Source: Pseudolabrys sp. (lineage in GTDB: Bacteria; Pseudomonadota; Alphaproteobacteria; Rhizobiales; Xanthobacteraceae). From it: a DNA stretch of 64,000 nucleotides. Below the pieces are notes generated by a model. It was given only the letters and a program-made list of their open reading frames with translations, ran no database searches and had not been told where the DNA came from. How positions within the stretch are numbered: position 1 is the first letter of the stretch; each line of letters opens with the position of its first letter. The stretch is taken from the NCBI GenBank assembly GCA_030655215.1, contig JAURVZ010000086.1:62001-126000 (forward strand). The letters are read 5' to 3'. Of this stretch, positions 1-8,400 are shown piece after piece. Made by a program: the position numbers and the translations under genes.

Positions 1-867
1 GAGAGCCTCAACATTGCGCTTTCGGCAGCAAGCCGCCGCTTGAGTCTTCTGGAAAGCGAGCTTGGTACGCCTCTCATCATGCGGCGGCCGCACGGCATTG
101 AGCCGACGGCTGCCGGCGTCACCATGATGAACTATGCCCGCGACGTGCTTCGTCTCGGCGACCGGTTGAAGGTGAGCCTCGACGAGCACCGCTCCGGGAT
201 CAGGGGCTATGTCCGCGTCAGCGCGTCGAGTTCGGTGCTGGTGCAGCGGCTGGCCAAGGACTTGTCGCAATTCGTCCACGAAAATCCACAGATCAAGCTC
301 GACCTCGAAGAGCGGCCGAGTTCGGCGACAGTCTCCGCGCTTCTGAGCAAGCAGGCCGATATCGGCATCATCGTGCACGATAATCAGATCGAGGGACTGA
401 AGATCGTCCCCTATTCCGGCGACCGTCTGGCGATCGCCGTGCCGAACGATCACCGCTTCGCCAAACGCCGCGAGCTCAAATTCGCGGACATCCTTGACGA
501 GGATGTCGTCGCACTGGAAAGCGGCACGGCGACCAACAAGCTGCTCACCTCGCGGGCAATCGAACTCGGCCGGCCGATGAAGGTGCGCGTTCAGGTGCGT
601 AGCTTCGAAGTCATGTGCCTGATGATTAATCAGGGCCTCGGCATCGGCATCTTGCCGGAACGCGGCGCGCGGCCTTTATCAAAAGCGCTCGGCATCAAGC
701 TGGTGCGGCTGGCGGAGCCGTGGGCGCAACGGAACTACTCGATCTGCGTGCGTTCATTTGAAGACATCGAGGCGCCGAGCAGCCGCTTGATCGCGTTTTT
801 GACGTCGAGCGTCGAGAAGGACGCCGGCGCAGACGCTCCAGCCAAGCGAAAACCGCGCCGCCGCTGA
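1..867 (+). CDS. LysR-family transcriptional regulator, 5' end outside window
   Basis: The reading frame is open from base 1, so this is the last 288 residues of a regulator of about 300. The visible N-terminus is the second half of the winged helix-turn-helix, with SRRLSLLESELGTPL matching the LysR recognition helix region. The rest is the periplasmic-binding-like effector domain (about residues 85-270), with the usual GIGILPERGARPL motif near its end. LysR proteins bind DNA as tetramers and respond to a small-molecule inducer. The gene ends 72 bases before the amidase gene on the same strand, so it probably governs the catabolic cluster that follows. The C-terminus is basic (PAKRKPRRR). The true start cannot be seen. 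Confidence 0.93.
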   Translation, partial: ESLNIALSAASRRLSLLESELGTPLIMRRPHGIEPTAAGVTMMNYARDVLRLGDRLKVSLDEHRSGIRGYVRVSASSSVLVQRLAKDLSQFVHENPQIKLDLEERPSSATVSALLSKQADIGIIVHDNQIEGLKIVPYSGDRLAIAVPNDHRFAKRRELKFADILDEDVVALESGTATNKLLTSRAIELGRPMKVRVQVRSFEVMCLMINQGLGIGILPERGARPLSKALGIKLVRLAEPWAQRNYSICVRSFEDIEAPSSRLIAFLTSSVEKDAGADAPAKRKPRRR

Positions 868-939
868 TTTCGCATTTGGCGAAATCAGTATCCGGGGAAT
901 TGTAATACCGGGCGCGGCCAAAGCCTCCTACCGTGGACC

Positions 940-2259
940 ATGGCCGCCACACGTTTTCCAGATTGGTCGCAAGTGCCGGAGCGCGAGCGCGCGTCGGTGG
1001 CCGACCTCTGCCGCACGCGCGTGAGCGGGATCGGCCGTGAACTGCACGCCGTCGCCGCGGAGGTGCCGCTGCAGCGGCGTCATCCCGGCCCGCTCGCCGG
1101 CCTGCCATATGCGGCCAAGGACATGATCGCGACGGGCGTGACCGCGCCGAACTGGGGCTGCGCAACGCCTCTCGAAGAGATCGGCGCGCCGTCCAGCATC
1201 ATTGATCGTCTGTCCGCATCCGGCGCGCAACTTGTCGCCGCCGCTGAAATGACAACGTTCGCTTACGAACCGTCCGGCATCAATGCTGCGCGCGGCAATG
1301 TCATCAATCCCTGGAATGCCGATTTCGCGCCCGGCGGATCGTCGAGCGGCTCGGCGGCATTGGTCGCGTCCGGCTGTTGCTTTGTCGCGCTCGGGTCGGA
1401 CACTGGCGGCTCGGTGCGCATACCGGCGCATTGCTGCGGCATCACGGCGTTGAAGCCGAGTTGGGGCGGCATTGCTGTCGACGGCACGATGCCGTTGGCG
1501 CCGAGTCTCGACACGATTGGTATCATGGCGCGGTCAGCGTCGGATATTGCGCCGGTGTGGGATGCGCTGGCGAATGAAGCCGTCCCCGCAACAGAGGCAA
1601 GCAATGCCGTGGTGCTGGAAGGCGCTTTCGCCGAAAGCGAAACGGAGATTGCGGCTCTGTGCCGCAAGGCTATCGATGTTCTGGCGACGCAAGGCATCGC
1701 CATTGTCGCGCGCGCCGGATTTCCCGAGGACGCCGATCGCAACTCGCTCTTGGTGATGCAGGCTGAGGCCGCACGCGTGCACGCTGCGCGTCTCGACGAC
1801 GAACGCATCGATGCGACCTTGCGAAAGCGCCTTGGCAAAGGCCTGACCATCGCCGACGCCGAACTCGCCGCTTCGCTACACAGCCGTGAAACCTGGCGCG
1901 CCGAATTCATCTCGCATTATCTCGGCGACGCCGATGTCGCGCTGTTGCCGGTAATGCCGATCCGCACGCCGCGTATTACCGAAGTCAATCCGGCGTCGCC
2001 AGACTTCAAGGCGCGCACGTTGTATGCGCTGAGCCGCTTCACGCGCTTCGTCAATTATCTCGGCCTGCCGGCGCTGGCATTGCCGGTTGGCTTTGACGAC
2101 CGCGGCATGCCGGTCGGCCTGCAACTCATCGGCCGACCGAACAGCGAAGCGATGCTGCTGCGCATCGCGATGAAATTTCAGGCGGCAACCGATTGGCATG
2201 GCCGGATACCATGCGGCGTTTCGGCCGACATTGCTGCCGAGAAGGAAGTAATCGTATGA
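940..2259 (+). CDS. Amidase-signature family amidase
   Basis: A 439-residue amidase-signature enzyme that hydrolyses a carboxamide to acid plus ammonia, presumably in the cytoplasm. The Ser-cisSer-Lys triad can be placed: Lys60 in GLPYAAKDMI, the serine run GGSSSGSAA at about residues 132-139, and the nucleophile Ser158 in GSDTGGSVRIPA. The length fits the shorter amidases that lack extra domains. The stop codon overlaps the start of the next gene (ATGA), so the two are translationally coupled. The substrate is unknown. The neighbours (CoA-transferase, MaoC, FAD monooxygenase) suggest the amide belongs to an aromatic or dicarboxylic intermediate. AtzF-type and indoleacetamide hydrolases are related alternatives. 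Confidence 0.92.
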   Translation: MAATRFPDWSQVPERERASVADLCRTRVSGIGRELHAVAAEVPLQRRHPGPLAGLPYAAKDMIATGVTAPNWGCATPLEEIGAPSSIIDRLSASGAQLVAAAEMTTFAYEPSGINAARGNVINPWNADFAPGGSSSGSAALVASGCCFVALGSDTGGSVRIPAHCCGITALKPSWGGIAVDGTMPLAPSLDTIGIMARSASDIAPVWDALANEAVPATEASNAVVLEGAFAESETEIAALCRKAIDVLATQGIAIVARAGFPEDADRNSLLVMQAEAARVHAARLDDERIDATLRKRLGKGLTIADAELAASLHSRETWRAEFISHYLGDADVALLPVMPIRTPRITEVNPASPDFKARTLYALSRFTRFVNYLGLPALALPVGFDDRGMPVGLQLIGRPNSEAMLLRIAMKFQAATDWHGRIPCGVSADIAAEKEVIV

Positions 2260-3455
2260 GCGCGCAGCAACAAACGCCGGCGCTGAGCAATCTGCGCATT
2301 CTCGATCTGACGCGCGTGCGCTCGGGCCCGACCTGTTGCCGTATTTTCGCAGACTTCGGCGCCGATGTGATCAAGATCGAAGCGCCTCCGGGCGTCGATC
2401 CGAATGAAGGCATGAGCGGCGCCCGCGAAGGCTCCGACATGCAGAACCTGCATCGCAACAAGCGCTCGATCACGCTCAACCTGAAGACGCCCGCCGGCCT
2501 TGCCGTGTTCAAGAAGCTTGTGGCGAAAGCAGATGTGGTTGTCGAAAATTTCCGTCCCGACGTGAAGGACCGTCTCGGCATTGCCTATGAGGATCTCAAG
2601 GCGATCAACCCGCGCATCATTCTCGCCTCGATCTCCGGCTTCGGTCAGTCCGGGCCGTATCGTGGCCGCGCCGGCTTCGATCAGATCGCGCAAGGCATGG
2701 GCGGCTTGATGGGCGTCACCGGTTTGCCGGGGCAGGGCCCTGTGCGTGCCGGTATCGCCGTCGCCGACACCGCCGCCGGGCTTTACACCGCTATCGGCAT
2801 CTTCATCGCATTGTCGGAGCGCGAGCGTTCAGGCCAGGGTCAGTGGGTATCTGCCTCCTTGTTGCAGGCGCAAATCGCAATGATGGATTTCCAGGCGGCG
2901 AAATACCTCGTGGAAAAAGTCGTGCCGCAGCAGGCCGGCAATGATCATCCTTATTCGACGCCGATGGGTGTGGTGAAAACGTCCGATGGCTTCATCAACA
3001 TCGCGGTCGGCGGAGAAGGGCAGTGGAAGGTGTTCTGCGACGCCATTGCGCGGCCGGACCTGCGCGACGATCCGGATTACGCGACGCAGGATGTCCGCTT
3101 CAAGAATCGTCCAGCGTTGAATGCCGTGCTCGCCCGCATCTTCGCCGCGCGTCCGTCGGCCGAATGGCTCGCCGCACTCGAGACAGTCGGCGTGCCGGCC
3201 GGCCCCATTTACATGATGAACGAGGTCTTCGCCGATCCGCAGGTGCAGCACCTCGGCATGGCAGTCGATGTGCCGAAAGCCGAAGGCGAGGCCAACGGAC
3301 TGACGCTGGTCGGTCAGCCGGTCGACCTGTCGCGCACGCCTTCCGCTTTCACCAATTTGTTGCCCGACGCCGGTGCGGACAACAACAGCGTTCTGAAAGA
3401 CATCGGCTTTAGCGACGATGAACTCGATGCCCTGCGCCGGGATCGCGTGATCTAG
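2256..3455 (+). CDS. CaiB/BaiF (family III) CoA-transferase
   Basis: A 399-residue family III acyl-CoA transferase. It moves CoA between carboxylic acids through an aspartyl-CoA thioester. The N-terminal nucleotide-binding-like fold begins LRILDLTRVRSGP and continues with FADFGADVIKIEAPPG. The catalytic aspartate is probably Asp171 in VADTAAGLY. The ATG at 2256 is preferred over an upstream in-frame ATG because a GAAGGAAG ribosome-binding sequence lies just before it and because family members begin close to this point. It overlaps the amidase stop by 4 bases. The natural inference is that it activates the acid released by the amidase, for later hydration by the MaoC protein. Confidence 0.93.
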   Translation: MSAQQQTPALSNLRILDLTRVRSGPTCCRIFADFGADVIKIEAPPGVDPNEGMSGAREGSDMQNLHRNKRSITLNLKTPAGLAVFKKLVAKADVVVENFRPDVKDRLGIAYEDLKAINPRIILASISGFGQSGPYRGRAGFDQIAQGMGGLMGVTGLPGQGPVRAGIAVADTAAGLYTAIGIFIALSERERSGQGQWVSASLLQAQIAMMDFQAAKYLVEKVVPQQAGNDHPYSTPMGVVKTSDGFINIAVGGEGQWKVFCDAIARPDLRDDPDYATQDVRFKNRPALNAVLARIFAARPSAEWLAALETVGVPAGPIYMMNEVFADPQVQHLGMAVDVPKAEGEANGLTLVGQPVDLSRTPSAFTNLLPDAGADNNSVLKDIGFSDDELDALRRDRVI

Positions 3456-3502
3456 ATTCAACGAAATTGCCGGGACTGTTCCTCATCCAACGGAGATCGA
3501 AG

Positions 3503-4498
3503 ATGAAGATGCCAAACGTGCTGAAGAAACTAAGTCTCGCTGCCGCCGCTCTCGCTGTCCTGTCGCTGCCGGCAAAGGCAGTTGGTCCGGAACCGAAGCC
3601 GTTGCCGGCGCCGGTCGAATTGACCGTCGGTTACCAGAAGGTCGGCCATCTTGCGCCGATGATCCTGATCAATGACGAACTGAAGAAGCTCGGCGTCACG
3701 CTGAAGCTCGTTGAGTTCGTGCGTTACGCCGATGCGCGCACGGCGCTGCTCGCCGGTTCGCTCGATATCGCGTCTGTCGGCCCGGCCGATCTGGCGATTT
3801 CGCTGGCGCAAGGATCCACCAACATTGTCGGCCTGATGGGCGTCGGCTCTTCGCCAAAATATGTCATCGGCCGCACCGGCACCAAGTTCGATTCATGGGA
3901 AGACATCAAGGGCAAGAAGATCGCCATTGCGCCGGGCTCGGCGGTCTGGTTCCAGCTTGCTGCAACGCTAGTGGAAAAGAACATTCCGTATAACAGCTTC
4001 GAGGCCGTCAACATTCAGGGCGGCGGCGCCAACTTCGATCAGGCTCTCAAGAAGGGTGATGTCGATGGCATCGTGACCTGGGAGCCGTTTGAATCGATCC
4101 CGGTGATGGAAGGCTACGGCTTCTTCGCCAAGAACCTGGAATATGGTTCATCGAAAGCGGTCGGCGCCGAGCTCGGTCTTCTGGTTGCGACCAAGACAGC
4201 AACGACCAGCAAGAAGGACGCCGTCGAGCGTTTCGTCTGGGCCTATCTGAAGACGCAGGAAGAACTCGCCAAGTCGCCGTCGAAGTTCGCCGATGCCTAT
4301 GCGCAGCTCTCCGGCATGGAAGCGAAGATTGCCGCCGAAGCCGCGAAGGTGATCACGCTCGGTGAAGTCGTGTCGCCGGATCAGATCAAGCGCCAGGCCA
4401 AGGCTTTCGCCGATCTCGGCGTGATTCAGAAAGACGTCTCGGGCCAGATCGACGCGAGCTGGGATGGTTCGTTTGTCGCCAAGGCTCTCGGTAAGTAA
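3503..4498 (+). CDS. ABC transporter substrate-binding protein, NitT/TauT (SsuA) type
   Basis: A 331-residue periplasmic binding protein of the NMT1/SsuA/TauA group. A signal peptide covers about residues 1-27 (hydrophobic core SLAAAALAVLSLPAKA). The mature part begins with the family pattern VELTVGYQKVGHLAP and contains the GGGANFDQALKKGDVDGIVTWEPF region typical of sulfonate/nitrate binders. An in-frame start at 3467 would put charged residues before the signal peptide, so the ATG at 3503 with CGGAGATCGAAG upstream is chosen. The permease and ATPase genes follow, completing an importer. The ligand may be an aromatic or organosulfur acid, but the sequence alone does not decide this. Confidence 0.92.
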   Translation: MKMPNVLKKLSLAAAALAVLSLPAKAVGPEPKPLPAPVELTVGYQKVGHLAPMILINDELKKLGVTLKLVEFVRYADARTALLAGSLDIASVGPADLAISLAQGSTNIVGLMGVGSSPKYVIGRTGTKFDSWEDIKGKKIAIAPGSAVWFQLAATLVEKNIPYNSFEAVNIQGGGANFDQALKKGDVDGIVTWEPFESIPVMEGYGFFAKNLEYGSSKAVGAELGLLVATKTATTSKKDAVERFVWAYLKTQEELAKSPSKFADAYAQLSGMEAKIAAEAAKVITLGEVVSPDQIKRQAKAFADLGVIQKDVSGQIDASWDGSFVAKALGK

Positions 4499-4539
4499 GT
4501 TAGGCTAAGCCGCTCATCGAGCGGTAGAGGAGTACGAGT

Positions 4540-5430
4540 ATGTCGAGCCCGACTGAGCGCATCAGCTCAGACACCGGCGATAAGCGCAAAGCTGTCTCAT
4601 CGTGGACAGGGTTGTCGCTTGTCGCCGGCCGTGGCGCGCGCAGGATTGCGTTGGCGCTGATCCTGCCGCTGGCTGTCATTGTTATCTGGCAGTTCGCCGG
4701 GCAGGGCACCGGTAACCTGTTCGGCGGCGTATTGCCGACGCCGGACCGGGTCTGGAATGCCTGGCAGATCTGGGCCTTTGGTCCGACCGGCATGGGGCTC
4801 AATCCGTATAGCGGCACCTGGCTCGCCAATGTGTTGTTCTCCGCCGAGCGCGTCGGCAAAGGCTTTCTCTTTGCCATTCTGGTTGGCGTTCCGGTCGGCA
4901 TTGCGATCGGTTGGAACCGCATTGCGGCCGGCGCCCTCGACCCGACAATCCAGTTGCTGCGACCGATCCCGATTACGGCGTGGCTGCCGTTCTCGATTGC
5001 CGTATTCGGTATCAAGGATGTCGGCGCGATCTTCCTGATCTCGCTCGGCGCGTTCTTTCCCATCGTGCTCAACACCGCGCAGGGCGCACGCGACGTCGAA
5101 CGCAATCTCATCCGCGCGTCGCTGATGATGGGGGCCGGGCGCTGGACCGTGCTGCGCCGCGTTGTGCTGCCGGCCTCGCTGCCGTCGATCTTTACCGGCT
5201 TGCGTATTGGTCTCGGCATTGGCTGGACCGCGGTCATCGTGGCCGAAATGGTCGCGGTGAAATCCGGTCTCGGTTACGTGCTGTGGGATGCCTATTATGT
5301 CGGCCGCATGGATGTCGTCATCGCCGATATGGTGTCCATCGGTCTGCTCGGCCTGCTCAGCGACTTCGTCATTCTGCAGATCGAACGCTGGGTGCTGAAC
5401 TGGCGCCGCCTGCAATCATATCAGTCCTGA
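4540..5430 (+). CDS. ABC transporter permease, SsuC/TauC type
   Basis: A 296-residue inner-membrane permease with about six hydrophobic segments after a soluble N-terminal stretch of about 40 residues. The cytoplasmic coupling loop (the EAA-like region ARDVERNLIRASLMMGAG) that contacts the ATPase is present. It lies 41 bases after the binding-protein gene and 8 bases before the ATPase gene, preceded by a GAGGAG ribosome site. With these neighbours it makes an SsuABC-type importer that would deliver the substrate for the downstream catabolic enzymes. Confidence 0.93.
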   Translation: MSSPTERISSDTGDKRKAVSSWTGLSLVAGRGARRIALALILPLAVIVIWQFAGQGTGNLFGGVLPTPDRVWNAWQIWAFGPTGMGLNPYSGTWLANVLFSAERVGKGFLFAILVGVPVGIAIGWNRIAAGALDPTIQLLRPIPITAWLPFSIAVFGIKDVGAIFLISLGAFFPIVLNTAQGARDVERNLIRASLMMGAGRWTVLRRVVLPASLPSIFTGLRIGLGIGWTAVIVAEMVAVKSGLGYVLWDAYYVGRMDVVIADMVSIGLLGLLSDFVILQIERWVLNWRRLQSYQS

Positions 5431-5438
5431 GGCGCGTC

Positions 5439-6200
5439 ATGGGAACCATCACATTCAATGACGTCTCGAAAATCTACAGCGGGCAGCGCGAGGTCCGTGC
5501 GCTTGAAGATGTCAGCCTGACGATCAATGAAGGCGAGTTCGTCGCGCTGCTCGGCCCCTCGGGCTGCGGCAAGTCGACCTTGCTCAATGTGCTCGCCGGA
5601 TTCGAAAAAGTTTCGAGCGGCAAGTTGCTGTTCGATGGCACGCCGATCAGCAAGCCGGGTCCGGACCGCGGCGTCGTGTTTCAGGAAGCCGCCTTGTTTC
5701 CGTGGCTGACTGTTTGGCAAAACGTCATCTTCGGGCCGCAGGTGCAAGGAATAGCGCGCGCCGACTACGAATCGCGTGCGCGCCAGTTGCTGGACCTTGT
5801 CGGCCTGAGCAGCTTTGCCGATGCGCTGCCGGTGCAATTGTCCGGCGGCATGCGCCAGCGCGTCGGCATCGCCCGCGTTCTGGTCATGAACCCGCGCGCA
5901 CTACTGATGGACGAGCCGTTCGGCGCACTCGACGCACAGACGCGCCTGTCGATGCAGCAATTGCTGCTCGATGTCTGGCAGAAGCTGAACACGACGGTAC
6001 TGTTCGTCACACACGATATCGACGAGGCGATCCTGTTGTCCGACCGTATCTGCGTGATGTCGGCGCGGCCCGGCCGCATCATCAAGACAATCCCGATTGA
6101 ACTTGCGAGGCCGCGCTCGATTGCCAGCCTCACCAGCCCGGAATTCGTCGCCTACAAGGCGGAGATCATGTCTGACATCCGCATTACCGACCATCACTGA
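5439..6200 (+). CDS. ABC transporter ATP-binding protein, SsuB/TauB type
   Basis: A 253-residue ATPase with Walker A (GPSGCGKST), a Q-loop (VVFQEAALFPW), the ABC signature (LSGGMRQRVGIAR), Walker B (LLMDEPF) and the switch histidine (FVTHDIDEA). The frame is open far upstream across the permease gene. The ATG at 5439 is chosen because the family begins there (MGTITFNDVSKIY) and because it sits 8 bases after the permease stop. It energises import by the preceding permease and binding protein. Confidence 0.95.
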   Translation: MGTITFNDVSKIYSGQREVRALEDVSLTINEGEFVALLGPSGCGKSTLLNVLAGFEKVSSGKLLFDGTPISKPGPDRGVVFQEAALFPWLTVWQNVIFGPQVQGIARADYESRARQLLDLVGLSSFADALPVQLSGGMRQRVGIARVLVMNPRALLMDEPFGALDAQTRLSMQQLLLDVWQKLNTTVLFVTHDIDEAILLSDRICVMSARPGRIIKTIPIELARPRSIASLTSPEFVAYKAEIMSDIRITDHH

Positions 6201-6211
6201 AGGCAACTCGA

Positions 6212-7096
6212 ATGGCCAATCCGCGAATTCCGTATCAGCTGTCCTCGGCGCGCGCGCCGCTGCCGCCGCTCAACGGCAAACGCATTCTCGTTCATCTCGT
6301 CGTCAACGTCGAGAACTGGCAGTTCGATCAGCCGATGCCACGCACTATCATCACGCCGCCGCACGGCAAGGAGACGGTGCCGGATGTGCCGAATTTCTCC
6401 TGGGCCGATTATGGCATGCGGGCCGGCCTGCCGCGCATTCTCGAAGCCTTCGCATCGCGCAAACTGCCGGCCTCGACCAGCTTCAATGCCGGCGTCATCG
6501 ACGCTTATCCAGCGGCGGCGATTGCCATGCGTGATGCCGGTTGGGAGTTCATCGGCCACGGCATGCACCAGAAGGCGATGAACCACGTCGATGGCGGCGA
6601 AGAGGCTTTGATCAAAGCCTGCATGGATAAGATCGACGGCTTTACCGGCAGCAAGATGCGCGGCTGGCTGTCGCCGGGCCTTCGCGAAACGCTCGACACC
6701 CCGGACTTGTTGAAGAAACTCGGCATGGACTATGTCTGCGACTGGGTGGTCGATGATCGCCCGTCCTGGATGCGCACGACGGCGGGCCCGATGATCGCCA
6801 TGCCGTATAATATCGAGCTGAACGACTCGATCATCTACGCCATCGAACGGCACGCCACCGGCGAGATGTTCAAGCGCGTCGAGCACACGTTCAAGCGTTT
6901 CCAGCGCGAGTCCAAGGACAGCGCGATTGTGCTGGCGCTCGGCCTGCATCCGCACCTGATTTCGGTGCCGCACCGTATCCACGAGCTGGAAGGCATGCTC
7001 GACATGTTGACCGCGTCATCGGATGTCGGTTTCTTTACCGGCAGTGAGCTGGCCGATTGGTACACCGCGGCCATGCCGAAGCCGAAGGAGGTCTAA
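6212..7096 (+). CDS. Polysaccharide deacetylase / PuuE-like (NodB-fold) protein
   Basis: A 294-residue NodB-fold protein of the PuuE/allantoinase-like branch. These are metal-dependent C-N hydrolases, and several members act on small amides or cyclic ureides rather than on polysaccharides. The metal-binding histidine region is WEFIGHGMHQKAMNH, and a second conserved block is MRGWLSPGLRETLDTP. No signal peptide is visible, which fits a cytoplasmic small-molecule hydrolase. It begins 11 bases after the ATPase gene and is followed at once by an SDR gene. A second member of the same branch is encoded at 44899-45777. The substrate is unknown; a cyclic amide opened before the amidase step is one possibility. 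Confidence 0.85.
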   Translation: MANPRIPYQLSSARAPLPPLNGKRILVHLVVNVENWQFDQPMPRTIITPPHGKETVPDVPNFSWADYGMRAGLPRILEAFASRKLPASTSFNAGVIDAYPAAAIAMRDAGWEFIGHGMHQKAMNHVDGGEEALIKACMDKIDGFTGSKMRGWLSPGLRETLDTPDLLKKLGMDYVCDWVVDDRPSWMRTTAGPMIAMPYNIELNDSIIYAIERHATGEMFKRVEHTFKRFQRESKDSAIVLALGLHPHLISVPHRIHELEGMLDMLTASSDVGFFTGSELADWYTAAMPKPKEV

Positions 7097-7097
7097 C

Positions 7098-7862
7098 GTG
7101 GATCTGAAATTGAAGGGCAAGTCGGTCCTCATCACCGGCGCGTCGAAGGGCATTGGCCTGGCTTGCGCGGAGAGTTTTGCCGCCGAGGGCGCCAAGGTCA
7201 TCATTACCGGCCGCGACGAAGCGCGCCTGGCGGCGGCTGCGGAGACACTGAAAGGCGCCGATATCGTCACGTTTGCCGGCGATCTCAGCCTATCCGCCGA
7301 TCGCGAAAAGCTGTTTGCGGCGCATCCGGCGGTCGACATCCTCGTCAACAATGCCGGCGCCATTCCCGGCGGCAGCATTTTCGACATCGACCTCACGCGC
7401 TGGCTTGAAGTCTGGCAGCTCAAGGTTTTCGGCTACATTCATCTGACGCAGCTTTATCTCGAGGCGATGCGCGAGCGGAAGAGCGGCGTCATCGTCAATA
7501 TCATCGGCATGGCCGGGCAGGAGCCGCGCTGGGACTATGTCTGCGGCGGCATGGGCAATGCGGCGCTCATCGCGATGACGCGGGCAACCGGTGGCAAAAG
7601 CGTCGATTGGGGCGTGCGCATCTTCGGTATCAACCCGTCGCCGACGCGGACGGACCGCATCGAGACCTTGCTGCGCGCCAAGGCCAAGGCGAATTCCGGT
7701 GACTCCGAAAACTGGCAGGACGGCCTTGCCGCCTTGCCGTTCGGCCGTCTGGCCGAAGCGTCGGAAATTGCCGATCTCGCGGTGATGCTGGCGTCGCCGA
7801 AGGCGTCCTATATCAGCGGCACCGTCATCGACGCCGATGGCGGCCAGAGCTACACGGGTTGA
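7098..7862 (+). CDS. SDR-fold protein lacking the catalytic Ser-Tyr-Lys
   Basis: A 254-residue short-chain dehydrogenase/reductase fold. The nucleotide-binding motif TGASKGIG and the NNAG motif are intact. Where the family has the catalytic serine there is Gly137 (VNIIGMAG). Where it has YxxxK there are Gly150 and Asn154 (GGMGNAALIAM). The C-terminal GGQSYTG end is ordinary. The start is the GTG at 7098, preceded by AAGGAGG and 1 base after the deacetylase stop. It resembles the known BKR-like SDR-like subgroup that deviates from the tetrad, so it may be a non-redox binding protein or use other chemistry. The protein at 60550-61365 has the same substitutions. Confidence 0.88.
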   Translation: MDLKLKGKSVLITGASKGIGLACAESFAAEGAKVIITGRDEARLAAAAETLKGADIVTFAGDLSLSADREKLFAAHPAVDILVNNAGAIPGGSIFDIDLTRWLEVWQLKVFGYIHLTQLYLEAMRERKSGVIVNIIGMAGQEPRWDYVCGGMGNAALIAMTRATGGKSVDWGVRIFGINPSPTRTDRIETLLRAKAKANSGDSENWQDGLAALPFGRLAEASEIADLAVMLASPKASYISGTVIDADGGQSYTG

Positions 7863-7867
7863 TCATT

Positions 7868-8389
7868 GTGAGTGAAGACAAATCCAAGCCCGGCTGGAAC
7901 GGGCGCTTCTTCGAAGATTTCGTGGTCGGCGATGTCTACAAGCACGTGCTCGGCCGCACCATCACCGCGACAGACAATTCCTGGTTCACATTGCTGACGC
8001 AAAACACCGCGGCGCTGCATTTCGACAATCATTATGCGAGCCACACCGCGTTCAAGAAGCCGCTGGTGAATTCCTGTTTCACGCTGTCGCTGGTGACGGG
8101 ACAGTCGGTGTCGGACATTTCGCAGAACGTTTTTGCCAACCTGGGCTGGGATGATGTCCGCATGCCGCTGCCGGTCTTCGAAGGCGACACGATCTACAGC
8201 GAAAGCGAAGTGCTGGACAAGCGCGAGTCGAAATCGCGGCCCGATGTCGGCGTCGTGACGGTCAAGACCATCGGTTACAACCAGACCGGCGATGTCGTCA
8301 TCTCGTTCAATCGCACACTTCTGGTTTATCGCGCCGGGCAGGGACCATCCGGTCACCGCCCGCAGCCCAAAGTTCAGCCGGCCCGTTAA
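7868..8389 (+). CDS. MaoC-family hydratase/dehydratase
   Basis: A 173-residue hot-dog-fold protein of the MaoC group, which adds or removes water from enoyl-CoA-type substrates (mesaconyl-CoA hydratase and similar). The family start FFEDFVVGDVYKHVLGRTIT is followed by the hydratase motif DNSWFTLLTQNTAALHFD, with the Asp/His pair in the usual place. The GTG at 7868 is chosen. A TTG at 7859 overlapping the SDR stop is an alternative; neither has a strong ribosome site. Its place after the CoA-transferase supports a pathway in which an acid is activated and then hydrated or dehydrated. Confidence 0.9.
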   Translation: MSEDKSKPGWNGRFFEDFVVGDVYKHVLGRTITATDNSWFTLLTQNTAALHFDNHYASHTAFKKPLVNSCFTLSLVTGQSVSDISQNVFANLGWDDVRMPLPVFEGDTIYSESEVLDKRESKSRPDVGVVTVKTIGYNQTGDVVISFNRTLLVYRAGQGPSGHRPQPKVQPAR

Positions 8390-8400
8390 GAGGTTTGCCC

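Noticed and set aside
4911-5438. N-terminal extension of the SsuB-type ATPase
   Set aside because: The frame is open but overlaps the permease gene and has no family similarity. The family start is at 5439.
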